Shown piece by piece: positions 46,656 through 55,335 of a stretch of DNA of 64,000 bases. The notes under the pieces were generated by a model. That model worked only from the letters and a program-made list of their open reading frames with translations, had not been told where the DNA came from and did not search any database. The stretch is from assembly GCF_001665785.1 (NCBI RefSeq), contig NZ_LZSO01000015.1, positions 22,528-86,527 of the forward strand, given 5' to 3'. Numbering within the stretch: position 1 is the stretch's first letter; each line of letters opens with the position of its first letter. The position numbers were made by a program, and so were the translations under genes. The stretch comes from Mycolicibacterium peregrinum. Lineage in GTDB: Bacteria > Actinomycetota > Actinomycetes > Mycobacteriales > Mycobacteriaceae.

Positions 46656-47123
46656 TCAAAAAGGTTTGGTGGGAAGGTATTTGCCGTCCAGCGTGATCAC
46701 GGCGCGTTCCCCGCCCTCCGGATCGGCGACCTTGCGCACATCGAGCTTGAAATTGATGGCACTGATGATGCCGTCGCCGAACTGTTCGTGAACCAATGCC
46801 TTGAGCGTCGTGCCGTAGACCTGGAGCATCTCGTAGAAGCGGTAGATCGTCGGGTCGGTGGGGACGCCTCCGGGGATCGAACCGCGGGTCGGGATGGTCT
46901 GCAGCAGCATTGCCGCGTCGGCGTCGAGGCCCAGTAGTGCGGCAACCGCGATCGCCGACTGGGCGGGCAGCGCGTGCTGGCCGAGGACGGCAGCGGTCAC
47001 GAATGCCGTTGATAGCTCGGCAGCGTCGGCGATCTGCTGCCAGGTGAGATCCTTGCGGGTCTTGGCGTCGACCGCTGCGATGGCCAGGGCCTCGCGGGCG
47101 GCCGGATCGAACTGCGCGTGCAT
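46656..47123 (-). CDS. cynS: Cyanate hydratase (cyanase)
   Basis: 155 residues, the usual cyanase size. N-terminal helical DNA-binding-like domain ([17 protein letters not shown]), then the catalytic core [20 protein letters not shown] with R95 and E98 and S121 in [11 protein letters not shown], equivalent to R96, E99 and S122 of E. coli. It forms a decamer and converts cyanate and bicarbonate to ammonia and CO2. GGAG precedes the ATG. Downstream of cynR. Confidence 0.95.
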   Translation of the reverse strand: MHAQFDPAAREALAIAAVDAKTRKDLTWQQIADAAELSTAFVTAAVLGQHALPAQSAIAVAALLGLDADAAMLLQTIPTRGSIPGGVPTDPTIYRFYEMLQVYGTTLKALVHEQFGDGIISAINFKLDVRKVADPEGGERAVITLDGKYLPTKPF

Positions 47124-47190
47124 GGGTTCACTCCATTCGATGGGAGCCGGACTTGGGCGACCGGCGGTATGTCAACCACCCTGCGCGCGA

Positions 47191-47208
47191 ATTGCTATAG
47201 CGTCCAAT
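47191..47208. promoter_or_regulatory. Candidate LysR (CynR) box before cynS
   Basis: ATTG-N10-CAAT, a symmetric T-N11-A type motif, about 70 bases before the cynS start, in the gap between cynR and cynS. Confidence 0.45.
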
Positions 47209-47239
47209 GCTTGCTTTCCATCGCAGCGATAGTTCGTGC

Positions 47240-48130
47240 CTATGGCTCGTGATGGCGGGAGTAGTGCACCGCCATCGCGCTGAACGCCCGCGCGGCGGCG
47301 GACTGATAGCCCGCTGACCGGTGTAGGAGTACGACCTCGCGTGACGGAAGCGGCGGATCGGGCCGGATCGGATGAAGGTCGGCCTGCGCCTGCGTGATCG
47401 CGTCCGGCAATACCGTGGCGAGCGTGCTGAGGCGCACGAACTCGATCAGAGCGCTGATGGAGTTCGCCTCGATCGCGATGCGGGGCGTGACGTTGTGAGC
47501 GGCGAAGAACTCGTCGATGTAGTTGCGCGTCGCGAAGTCTCGGCTGAGCAACGCCAACGGTTGGGTGGGCAGGTCCGCGATAGCGAACGTCCTGGCGCGC
47601 GGGTGGAGGGGATGAGCGACACCCACGACCAGACTGAGGGTCTCGGTGAAGAGCGCCGATGCGGCTACCCCCGCAGCGTGGTGGCCGGCGAAGGCGATGC
47701 CCAGGTCGATACGGTCGGCGAGCAGATCGGCTTCGACCAGGTCCTGTGTGGTCTCGATGACCGTGAGGGTGACACCGGGGTGCTCGGCGTGGAACTGGCG
47801 CACCAGCGGACCGATGAGATACGCGGTGATGGTCGGTGTCATCGCGATGCGCAGGTGCCCGCGGCTCAGGTCGTGGACGTCATGGACCGCCCGCTCGGCG
47901 GCGTCCAGATCCTGCAGGGCCAGACGTCCGTGCTGGGCGTATGCCTCGCCGGCGTCGGTGAGCCGGACGGTGCGCCCCGAGCGGTCTAGTAGCGGGACTC
48001 CCACCTCCCGTTCGAGCTGCTTGATCTGCTGCGACAAGGTGGGTTGCGACACATGCAGGACCTCGGCGGCGCGGGTGAAGTTGCGGTGGTCGGCGACGGC
48101 GAGCAGGTACCGGAGGTGACGCAACTCCAT
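47240..48130 (-). CDS. cynR: LysR-family regulator CynR
   Basis: 296 residues. N-terminal HTH MELRHLRYLLAVADHRNFTRA and HVSQPTLSQQIKQLER, effector domain with TPTITAYLIGPLVRQFHAEH, DLGIAFAGHH and IEANSISALIEFVR. These closely follow E. coli CynR blocks (IEANSISAVLELIRR, TPTFTSYFIGPLM). It activates cyanase with cyanate as inducer. Here it is co-oriented with cynS and upstream of it, not divergent as in E. coli. The ATG has TACATT six bases upstream. Confidence 0.88.
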   Translation of the reverse strand: MELRHLRYLLAVADHRNFTRAAEVLHVSQPTLSQQIKQLEREVGVPLLDRSGRTVRLTDAGEAYAQHGRLALQDLDAAERAVHDVHDLSRGHLRIAMTPTITAYLIGPLVRQFHAEHPGVTLTVIETTQDLVEADLLADRIDLGIAFAGHHAAGVAASALFTETLSLVVGVAHPLHPRARTFAIADLPTQPLALLSRDFATRNYIDEFFAAHNVTPRIAIEANSISALIEFVRLSTLATVLPDAITQAQADLHPIRPDPPLPSREVVLLHRSAGYQSAAARAFSAMAVHYSRHHEP

Positions 48131-48136
48131 CGGCCC

Positions 48137-48142
48137 AATGTA
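48137..48142 (-). promoter_or_regulatory. -10 element of cynR, overlapping an inverted repeat
   Basis: TACATT on the minus strand, six bases before the cynR ATG. It lies within CAATgTATAG...CTATTG (48136-48159), a candidate autoregulatory CynR site. Confidence 0.45.
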
Positions 48143-48321
48143 TAGGTGGCGTCTATTGCTGCAATGAGAAATGCGTCTTGGACACTATGGTTCCAACGAG
48201 GCAGGTTGGAACCATGCCTGGTTTCCCTCGTCTTCAGCGGCGCCGCGGCCGCGCTTGCCTTCGCGACGGCGCCGCCACCTTGCGCTCACGATGAAAACCC
48301 AAGAAACGGAGCACTTTCAGA

Positions 48322-48777
48322 ATGACCGTCCGCAATGTACTGATCTTGTTGGCCCGCGTGGGACTCGGTGTCATCTTCGTGGCCCACGGGTGGCAGAAGT
48401 TCGTCACCAACGGGATCGCCGCGACCCAGCAAGGCTTCGCGGCCATGGGCGCCCCGATCCCTGAGTTGTCGGCAGTCGTCGCCGCCACCATCGAACTGGC
48501 GGGTGGCATCGGGTTGATCATCGGCCTGGCCACACCGGTCTGGGCGGCCCTGTTGTTCGCCACCATGGTCGGCGCGTTCCTGATCGCACACACGGGCCAC
48601 GGGCTGTTCGTCTCCAAGGGCGGATTCGAGCTGGTGCTCGCCCTGGCAGCACCGATGCTCCTGTTGATCGTCACCGGCGCAGGCAGATTCAGCGTCGACG
48701 GCCTGCTCGGTGCCCGATTGCCCTGGAACCGAGGCATTTTCGCGAACCCGCAACCGCGCGCTTCGGAGCCGTCATAA
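48322..48777 (+). CDS. DoxX-family membrane protein
   Basis: 151 residues with four membrane segments and the DoxX motifs LILLARVGLGVIFVAHGWQK, GIGLIIGLATPVWAALL and GAFLIAHTGHGLFVSKGG. DoxX homologues are linked to thiol or oxidative stress in mycobacteria (for example with SodA/SseA); here it stands alone before the amidohydrolase remnant. Divergent from cynR. Confidence 0.83.
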   Translation: MTVRNVLILLARVGLGVIFVAHGWQKFVTNGIAATQQGFAAMGAPIPELSAVVAATIELAGGIGLIIGLATPVWAALLFATMVGAFLIAHTGHGLFVSKGGFELVLALAAPMLLLIVTGAGRFSVDGLLGARLPWNRGIFANPQPRASEPS

Positions 48778-49325
48778 CCGGCCCGGCGCTCGACGCGCTC
48801 GTCGATGTCCACTGCCATCTGGACAAGACCTTCTGGGGCGCTCCGTGGCAGCCGCACGTCGCATCCGGGTCGTTGCGGGAGCGCATTGCGCACGAACGTG
48901 AGCTGCGCGCCCGGATCGGGGTGCCCGTCACGGCGCGTGCGACGGCGCTGTCGACGGCCAGCTCGACGTGGTATTTGGTTTGGCCGAACGCCACGGGGCA
49001 GGTATCGACATCCACCGCGGGTTCGGACAACATCCGGGACGCGTGGTGGTCATACGGCACGGGCGACATGCTCGAACGAGCCACAATTATCGGTCTGAAG
49101 GCGGCCTGAGGACCGACGACGAACTCGGGTATGCGGCGTCACTGGTCACCGACTCGGCGGCCGGCGCGCTCGGGGCTCGCCGATTACGGCGTGCAACCCG
49201 GCAGCCGAGCTGACCTGGTCGTGATCGCCGCGGCAAACCCGGCCGAGGCGGTGGCCGGCCATCCCGAGCGGGTGCTGGTCCTGCACGATGGCCGGGTGGT
49301 GCGCCCGGCGGACCATCCATCCTGA
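48778..49325 (+). pseudogene. Degraded cytosine deaminase-like amidohydrolase
   Basis: Pieces of one amidohydrolase are spread over two frames: VDVHCHLDKTFWG (metal HxH), RIAHERELRARIG, then LAERHGAGIDIH in another frame, back for SDNIRDAWWSYGTGDMLE, then TDDELGYAASLVTDSAAGALG, and YGVQPGSRADLVVI for the C-terminal end. At least four frame changes, an internal stop and deletions reduce a ~400-residue enzyme to ~180 codons. Intact relatives deaminate cytosine, isoguanine or N-substituted ammelides. Clearly non-functional. Confidence 0.82.
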
Positions 49326-49394
49326 CCTGACGCAGGCCCGGAAACTGCTCGACATGCCGACAATTCGAACGCCTGGTAAGGCAGGATCGACAAC

Positions 49395-50495
49395 ATGGAT
49401 CAGCTATGGGCTAACCGTGCGGCCAGCGCCGAAGCTGCGATCACCCAACGACACCTGACGAAGCTCTGGGGTCTGCCGGGTACCCAACTCGGAGTGGTGG
49501 CCTGGCCGGCGACCAAGAAGTACCGAAAGTTCGGAACCTGGCATTACTGGTGGCAGGCGCATCTGCTGGACACCCTGGTCGACGCGCAGGTGCGTGATCC
49601 GCAGCCCGAGCGGAAAACCCGTATCGAGCGGCAGATCCGCGGGCACTGGATGCGCAACAACCTGTCCTGGACCAACAGTTACTACGACGACATGGCCTGG
49701 CTGGCATTGGCCCTCGAGCGGGCCGGTCGCCTGGTCGGGGTGGAAAAAGCCCATGCGCTCAGGAAGTTGTGCGCGCAGTTCGTGGATGCCTGGGTGCCCG
49801 AGGACGGCGGCGGCATCCCGTGGCGCAAGCAGGACCAGTTCTTCAATGCCCCGGCCAATGGTCCGGCGGGGATCTTCCTGGCCCGTTATGACGATCGACT
49901 GCGCAGGGCCCAGCAGATGGCGGACTGGATCGACGACACCCTGATCGATCCGGAGACCCATCTGGTGTTCGACGGCATCAAGGCCGGCTCGATGGTGCGT
50001 GCGCAGTACACCTACTGCCAGGGCGTGGTGCTCGGGCTTGAGGTCGAACTGGCGGTGCGGACCGGCGACACCCGGCACGCCGAGCGGGTCCGGCGTCTGG
50101 TGACCGCGGTGGACAAGGAAATGGCCACCGACAGTGTCATCAAAGGTGCCGGTGGGGGTGACGGTGGCTTGTTCAACAGCATCCTGGCGCGGTACCTGGC
50201 GCTGGTGGCCACCATGTTGCCCGGGGACGACGCGCAAGATCAGTCCGCGCGAGATACGGCCCGGTCGCTCGTGCTCAAGTCCGCACAGGCGGCGTGGGAC
50301 AATCGCCAGACCGTCGATGGGCTGCCGCTGTTCGGACCATTCTGGGACCGTACCGCTGAGGTGCCCGGGGCCGAAGGGCAGGAAGCACAGTTCGTCGACG
50401 GCGCGGTGAACGCGTCGGCGATCCCGGAACGTGATCTGTCAGTTCAGGTTTCGGGGTGGATGTTGATGGAGGCCGCGCACACCCTGGCCGAATGA
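49395..50495 (+). CDS. Glycoside hydrolase family 76 protein (Rv0365c-like)
   Basis: 366 residues. (alpha/alpha)6 GH76 pattern with the catalytic Asp pair in SYYDDMAWLALAL, plus GTWHYWWQAHLLDTLVDA and GGIPWRKQDQFFNAPANGPA. GH76 enzymes are alpha-1,6-mannanases; in mycobacteria a cell-envelope mannan role is possible, but no signal peptide is seen. Corresponds to Rv0365c near fba and DedA. Confidence 0.85.
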   Translation: MDQLWANRAASAEAAITQRHLTKLWGLPGTQLGVVAWPATKKYRKFGTWHYWWQAHLLDTLVDAQVRDPQPERKTRIERQIRGHWMRNNLSWTNSYYDDMAWLALALERAGRLVGVEKAHALRKLCAQFVDAWVPEDGGGIPWRKQDQFFNAPANGPAGIFLARYDDRLRRAQQMADWIDDTLIDPETHLVFDGIKAGSMVRAQYTYCQGVVLGLEVELAVRTGDTRHAERVRRLVTAVDKEMATDSVIKGAGGGDGGLFNSILARYLALVATMLPGDDAQDQSARDTARSLVLKSAQAAWDNRQTVDGLPLFGPFWDRTAEVPGAEGQEAQFVDGAVNASAIPERDLSVQVSGWMLMEAAHTLAE

Positions 50496-50530
50496 TCCCG
50501 GCCGGCAAGACCTGCTTACCGACTCAAAAA

Positions 50531-50806
50531 ATGGACGCGTTCATCGACCACGACGTCGCCTTCCACATCGGTGTGGCCCGCGCCTCGCACAACAGGCTGC
50601 TGCTCGATTTCTACAGCTCTTTCGAAAATGCCATGCGCGACCCGGCTCACGGCGCGTTCTGTATGGGCGTTCCCGAGGATGCACACCGGGATTTCCACAA
50701 CGATCTGTTTCAGGCGATCCAACGAGGCGACCACAGTGCGGCGACCCGTGCTGCGATCTACGGGCTCGACGTGAACGAACGCCATCTGCACGCGGTCGGT
50801 AGCTGA
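50531..50806 (+). pseudogene. Truncated GntR-family regulator (FCD domain only)
   Basis: 92 codons reading FIDHDVAFHIGVARASHNRL, DFYSSFENAMRD and HRDFHNDLFQAIQRGD, the C-terminal FCD domain of a FadR-type regulator including metal-binding-type His residues. The winged-helix DNA-binding half is missing; the upstream bases belong to the GH76 gene. An ATG at 50531 follows an A-rich run, so a short protein could be made, but it is most likely a remnant. Confidence 0.65.
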
Positions 50807-50869
50807 GTTGCCGTCGGGACGAGCGACCCGAAACTGAGCATGTGCCCAACGCGGGCTACGTTGGTCACC

Positions 50870-52021
50870 GTGAGGGACGTGCTCGCCGATGCGCTGTCGG
50901 TCTGGCGTGCCGGTGGCACCGCAGGCCTTGCGACGGTGGTCCGCACATTCCGTTCCGCACCGCGGCCTGCCGGGGCATCGATGGTGGTGGCCCCCGACGG
51001 CACGGTGACCGGTTCGGTATCCGGCGGTTGCGTCGAAGGCGCGGTGTACGAACTGGCCGGTGAAGTCGTTGCCGACGGCGCACCGGTGCTACAGCGTTAC
51101 GGAGTCAGTGACGACGACGCCTTCGCCGTGGGGCTGACCTGTGGTGGCATCCTCGATGTGTTCGTCGAGCCGGTGTCGAAGCGGACGTTCCCAGAGCTGG
51201 AAGCCCTGGTCGACGACATCGAGGCCCATCGACCTGTCGCAACCGCCACGGTCATCGCACATCCCGATCCGGCATGGCTGGGCCGCCGACTGGTCATCCG
51301 CACCGACGAGGTCACCGGCACACTCGGCTCGACCCGCGCGGACAGCGCGGTCACCGATGATGCGCGCGGTCTGCTCGACACCGGCCGCAGTGCGGTGCTG
51401 ACATTCGGACCCGACGGTGAGCGCCGCGGCGAGGGCATGGAGGTGTTCGTCGCGAGCTTCGCGCCACCGCCGCGGATGCTGGTTTTCGGTGCCATCGACT
51501 TCGCGGCGGCCGTCGCCCGTCAGGGCTCACTGCTCGGCTACCACGTCACGGTGTGCGACGCGCGCCCTGTCTTCGCCACCGCGGCCCGGTTTCCGACCGC
51601 AGATGAGGTCGTCGTCGATTGGCCCAACCGGTACCTGGCCGCGCAGGCCGCCGCCGGCGCGATCGACGGCCGCACGGCCATCTGCCTGCTCACCCACGAT
51701 CCGAAGTTCGACGTGCCGCTGCTCGAAGTGGCGCTGCGGCTGCCTGAGATCGGCTACATCGGTGCGATGGGCTCGCGGCGCACCCACGACGACCGGATGG
51801 CCCGGCTGCGCGAAGTCGGCCTGACCGACGAAGAGCTCGCGAGGCTGTCGAGTCCTATCGGACTGGACCTGGGCGCCAGGACGCCCGAAGAGACCGCGGT
51901 GTCGATCGCGGCCGAGATCATCGCCCAACGCTGGGGCGGCACCGGCGCACCATTGGCGGCCACTGGTGGCCGTATTCATCACGAACACAACGAACCAAGT
52001 GAATTGAGGAGTGGTCAGTGA
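50870..52021 (+). CDS. XdhC/CoxF-family molybdenum-enzyme maturation protein (Rv0376c-like)
   Basis: 383 residues from GTG 50870. N-terminal XdhC domain with VSGGCVEGAVYELAGE (the conserved Cys region) and GLTCGGILDVFVE; C-terminal Rossmann domain with LVFGAIDFAAAVARQGSLLG and GYIGAMGSRRTHDDRMARLR. The family sulfurates or inserts molybdopterin cofactor for xanthine dehydrogenase-type enzymes. No such enzyme lies in the window. The GTGA overlap couples it to the next gene. Confidence 0.85.
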   Translation: MRDVLADALSVWRAGGTAGLATVVRTFRSAPRPAGASMVVAPDGTVTGSVSGGCVEGAVYELAGEVVADGAPVLQRYGVSDDDAFAVGLTCGGILDVFVEPVSKRTFPELEALVDDIEAHRPVATATVIAHPDPAWLGRRLVIRTDEVTGTLGSTRADSAVTDDARGLLDTGRSAVLTFGPDGERRGEGMEVFVASFAPPPRMLVFGAIDFAAAVARQGSLLGYHVTVCDARPVFATAARFPTADEVVVDWPNRYLAAQAAAGAIDGRTAICLLTHDPKFDVPLLEVALRLPEIGYIGAMGSRRTHDDRMARLREVGLTDEELARLSSPIGLDLGARTPEETAVSIAAEIIAQRWGGTGAPLAATGGRIHHEHNEPSELRSGQ

Positions 52022-52917
52022 CACGAGCCAGGATCGATTTCCCCAGCCGGATCGGTGTGTGGTGGGCCAGCGACACCTGGTCGATGCCGGACGCGCAGCA
52101 GGTTGCGCGGGACATCGAAGCTCTCGGCTTCGGCTCGTTGTTCCTTCCGGAGGTGGTCGGCAAGGAGGCTCTCACCCAGTCGGCGGCGTTCCTGGCCGCC
52201 ACCGAACGCCTCGTGGTGGGCACCGGCATCGCCAACATCCATGTCCGGGTGCCCTCGGCGGCCGAATCGGGGGCACGCACGCTCACGGCGCTCTACCCGG
52301 GCCGGTTCGTACTCGGCCTGGGCGTCAGCCACGGACCTCTCGTCGAGCACGGCCTGGGTGGCACCTACGCCAAGCCCCTGGCCACCATGCGCACCTACCT
52401 GGACCGGATGGCCGCGGTGCCCGAGCAGATCGAACCGGGCGTCGGGCGCCCGCCCCGGCTGCTGGCCGCACTCGGCCCGAAGATGATCGAGCTGTCCGGC
52501 ACTCACGCTGACGGTGCACACCCCTACCTGGTCACGCCCGAGCACACCGCGACGACGCGCGAGCTTCTCGGCCCCGACCGCTGGGTGGTGTCCGAGCAGG
52601 CCGTCGCCATCGGCGGTGACGACGCCGACCAGCTGGCTCGGGCCCACAAGCACCTTGAGGTCTACAGCGGGTTGCCCAATTACCGAAACTCGTGGCTACG
52701 GCAGGGATTCGACGAATCCGACCTGGTGCGGGGCGGCTCGGACCGGCTGGCGCGCGCACTCGTCGGCATGGGTTCGGCCGATCAGGCAGCGGCGGTGGTC
52801 ACCGCCCACCTGGATGCCGGCGCCGACCACGTCGTCATCCAGGCGTTGGGGGAGAACCCGACGGCCGATCCCCGTCCGGCCCTGCGTGAACTGGCCGCCG
52901 CGTTGGGCTTCGGTTAG
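52018..52917 (+). CDS. LLM-class F420-dependent oxidoreductase (TIGR03620 type)
   Basis: 299 residues, bacterial luciferase-like TIM barrel: FPSRIGVWWASDTW, EALGFGSLFLPEVVG, LVVGTGIANIHVR, YPGRFVLGLGVSHG and the C-terminal block DHVVIQALGENP. Mycobacterial members use coenzyme F420; the motif pattern recalls TIGR03620. GTG start overlaps the XdhC stop. Substrate unknown. The stop overlaps the converging DedA gene. Confidence 0.85.
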   Translation: MTRARIDFPSRIGVWWASDTWSMPDAQQVARDIEALGFGSLFLPEVVGKEALTQSAAFLAATERLVVGTGIANIHVRVPSAAESGARTLTALYPGRFVLGLGVSHGPLVEHGLGGTYAKPLATMRTYLDRMAAVPEQIEPGVGRPPRLLAALGPKMIELSGTHADGAHPYLVTPEHTATTRELLGPDRWVVSEQAVAIGGDDADQLARAHKHLEVYSGLPNYRNSWLRQGFDESDLVRGGSDRLARALVGMGSADQAAAVVTAHLDAGADHVVIQALGENPTADPRPALRELAAALGFG

Positions 52918-53618
52918 GGGTTCGGCTGAACCTGCTCGGTGCCCTTCTTCGCGGCACGGCGGCGCTTGAACCACTCGTAGAACATCGGCGCCACCGATGC
53001 CACGACGATCAGGATGAAGATCGGCTCGAGCAGCTTCTGGATGATCTCGAACTGGCCCAGCCAGTAGCCGAGCAGGACGAGGCCGACACCCCACACGATC
53101 GCGCCCAGCACGTTGAACGTGGTGAACACCGAATAACGCATCTTGGCTGCGCCGGCGACGATCGGCGCCAGGGTGCGCACGATCGGCACGAACCGGGCGA
53201 TGACGATCGCGAACGGGCCGCGCTGCTCGAAGAACGCGTGGGCCTCGTCGAGGTACTTCTGCTTGAGGATCCGGGCTTCGGGTTTGAACATCTCGACGCC
53301 GATGAACCGGCCGATGAGGTAGCCGGCCTGGCCGCCGAGGATCGCCGCCAGCGGGATGAACACCAGTAGCTGCCAGAGTGCGAAGTTGGCGTCCACTGCC
53401 GTTCCCTGGGCGGCGGTGCCCGCGGCGAGCATGCCCGCGACGAACAACAACGAGTCGCCGGGAAGGACCGGGAACAGCACCCCGGACTCGACGAACACGA
53501 CAACGAGGATGCCCACCAGGGCCCAGGTGCCGAAGGATCCGATGAGGTGCAGCGGATCCATGAAATCCGGCATGAGCGCCAGATTGGTCGTAGCCTCAGG
53601 GAGGGCGATGTCGATCAC
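52914..53618 (-). CDS. DedA-family membrane protein (Rv0364-like)
   Basis: 234 residues with four to six membrane segments and DedA motifs: FVESGVLFPVLPGDSLLFVAG and FVPIVRTLAPIVAGAAKM with the conserved Arg. DedA proteins act as lipid transporters (undecaprenyl phosphate or PE flippases). GTG start. Adjacent to fba as in M. tuberculosis Rv0364/Rv0363c. Confidence 0.9.
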   Translation of the reverse strand: MIDIALPEATTNLALMPDFMDPLHLIGSFGTWALVGILVVVFVESGVLFPVLPGDSLLFVAGMLAAGTAAQGTAVDANFALWQLLVFIPLAAILGGQAGYLIGRFIGVEMFKPEARILKQKYLDEAHAFFEQRGPFAIVIARFVPIVRTLAPIVAGAAKMRYSVFTTFNVLGAIVWGVGLVLLGYWLGQFEIIQKLLEPIFILIVVASVAPMFYEWFKRRRAAKKGTEQVQPNP

Positions 53619-53692
53619 GACTCCCTAGGGTACCTGGGCCCCACCACCGGTCTTCACCTGCGATAACCCGCGTTCAGATGGAAGGACAAGTC

Positions 53693-54730
53693 ATGCCGAT
53701 CGCTACGCCCGAGGTCTATGCCGAGATGTTGGGCCGGGCCAAGGAGCATTCCTTCGCCTTCCCGGCCATCAACTGCACGTCGTCGGAGACGATCAACGCC
53801 GCCATCAAGGGTTTTGCCGATGCGGGCAGTGACGGCATCATCCAATTCTCGACCGGAGGGGCGGAGTTCGCTTCGGGGCTCGGGGTCAAGGACATGGTGA
53901 CCGGGGCCGTCGCACTGGCCGAGTTCGCCCATGTGATCGCCGAGAAGTATCCGATCACCGTCGCCCTGCACACTGACCACTGTCCGAAGGACAAGCTGGG
54001 CACCTATGTGCGGCCGCTGCTGGCCATCTCCGCCGAGCGGGTCGCCGCGGGTCGCAATCCGTTGTTCCAGTCGCACATGTGGGACGGCTCGGCCGTCCCC
54101 ATCGACGAGAACCTGACCATCGCGCAGGAGCTGTTGAAGCTCGCCGCGGCGGCCAAGATCGTCCTCGAGGTCGAGATCGGTGTGGTCGGCGGCGAAGAGG
54201 ACGGTGTCGAGGCCGAGATCAACGAGAAGCTCTACACCTCCTCCGAGGACTTCGAGAAGACCATCGATGCGCTGGGCGCCGGCGAGCAGGGTGCCTACTT
54301 GTTGGCGGCCACGTTCGGCAACGTGCACGGCGTCTACAAGCCCGGCAATGTGGTGCTCAAGCCCGAGGTGCTGGCCGAGGGGCAGCGGGTGGCTGCCGCC
54401 AAGCTCGGATTGTCAGGTGACGCAAAGCCTTTCGATTTCGTTTTCCACGGCGGGTCGGGTTCGCTGAAGTCCGAGATCGAAGATTCCCTCAAGTACGGCG
54501 TGGTGAAGATGAACGTCGACACCGATACGCAGTACGCCTTCACCCGTCCGCTCGCCGCGCACATGTTCACCAATTACGACGGGGTGCTCAAGATCGACGG
54601 CGAGGTGGGCAACAAGAAGGTCTACGACCCGCGCAGCTACCTGAAGAAGGCCGAGGCGTCGATGAGCGAGCGTGTCATCGAGGCCTGCAACGACCTGCAC
54701 AGCGCCGGGCGCAGCGTCACCGCGGGCTAG
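53693..54730 (+). CDS. fba: Class II fructose-1,6-bisphosphate aldolase
   Basis: 345 residues from ATG 53693 with AAGGA upstream; the longer frame from 53678 is not needed. Zinc-site motifs VALHTDHCPKDKLG and LEVEIGVVGGEEDG, the FHGGSGS phosphate loop, and VKMNVDTDTQYAFTRP are diagnostic. Cleaves fructose 1,6-bisphosphate into DHAP and glyceraldehyde 3-phosphate in glycolysis and gluconeogenesis. Matches Rv0363c (344 residues). Confidence 0.97.
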   Translation: MPIATPEVYAEMLGRAKEHSFAFPAINCTSSETINAAIKGFADAGSDGIIQFSTGGAEFASGLGVKDMVTGAVALAEFAHVIAEKYPITVALHTDHCPKDKLGTYVRPLLAISAERVAAGRNPLFQSHMWDGSAVPIDENLTIAQELLKLAAAAKIVLEVEIGVVGGEEDGVEAEINEKLYTSSEDFEKTIDALGAGEQGAYLLAATFGNVHGVYKPGNVVLKPEVLAEGQRVAAAKLGLSGDAKPFDFVFHGGSGSLKSEIEDSLKYGVVKMNVDTDTQYAFTRPLAAHMFTNYDGVLKIDGEVGNKKVYDPRSYLKKAEASMSERVIEACNDLHSAGRSVTAG

Positions 54731-54735
54731 CTGGT

Positions 54736-55323
54736 TCAGGCGGCCGGTCGGCCGTACCCGAGGATCCCCGCGATCTCGGCGTCATCGAGGGTGTGCACGC
54801 GAATACCGCCCTCCTCGTTGCCGCCGACCGTGGTGATCGCGTTGCCATCCACGGTCACAACGAAATTGGTGTGCAAACCGAGCGGGCTGCCGTCGGCGTA
54901 CATGACTACGTCGCCGGTCTGTGGCCGGTATCCGTGCGGTTCGGCGAACCGGCCTGCGGCCTGGAAGTACTCCTGCAGTGTGTACACGCCCGGGATGCGC
55001 CAACTCCCCGAGTTGGGGTTGGACAGCGGCAGGCCCGCCTCGTTGAGCACCCAGCTGACGAAGTCCGCACACCACGGCTCCTCGACGCCTTCGGAGAAGT
55101 GGCTGCCGCCGGGTTGCGCGTCGTACTGCGCCTGCAGCACGTCGACGATGCGTGCCCGGCCCGGATCGAGTGCGGTGCGGTCGATCTGGGGAAAGGCGAC
55201 GGGTTTGCCCGGTAGCAGGTCGATCGCGCCGGGATGGCGGACCAGCAGGGTGGCCAGGCCGACCACGATGACCGCGCCGAACGCGCACAGGGTCAACCAG
55301 AGCTTGGGTCCGCGCAGGGTCAC
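54736..55323 (-). CDS. Membrane-anchored CHAP-domain protein
   Basis: 195 residues from GTG 55323. A membrane helix LTLCAFGAVIVVGLATLLV precedes a CHAP domain with catalytic Cys85 (WCADFVSWVL) and His151 (GLHTNFVV). CHAP enzymes are peptidoglycan amidases or endopeptidases; this would sit outside the membrane facing the wall. TAATCT six bases before the GTG overlaps the upstream gene's stop. In M. tuberculosis, from memory, mgtE is at this place instead. Confidence 0.75.
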   Translation of the reverse strand: MTLRGPKLWLTLCAFGAVIVVGLATLLVRHPGAIDLLPGKPVAFPQIDRTALDPGRARIVDVLQAQYDAQPGGSHFSEGVEEPWCADFVSWVLNEAGLPLSNPNSGSWRIPGVYTLQEYFQAAGRFAEPHGYRPQTGDVVMYADGSPLGLHTNFVVTVDGNAITTVGGNEEGGIRVHTLDDAEIAGILGYGRPAA

Positions 55324-55329
55324 CGGACC

Positions 55330-55335
55330 AGATTA
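55330..55335 (-). promoter_or_regulatory. -10 element, leaderless start of the CHAP gene
   Basis: TAATCT on the minus strand, six bases before the GTG at 55323, overlapping the stop of the upstream gene. Confidence 0.5.
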
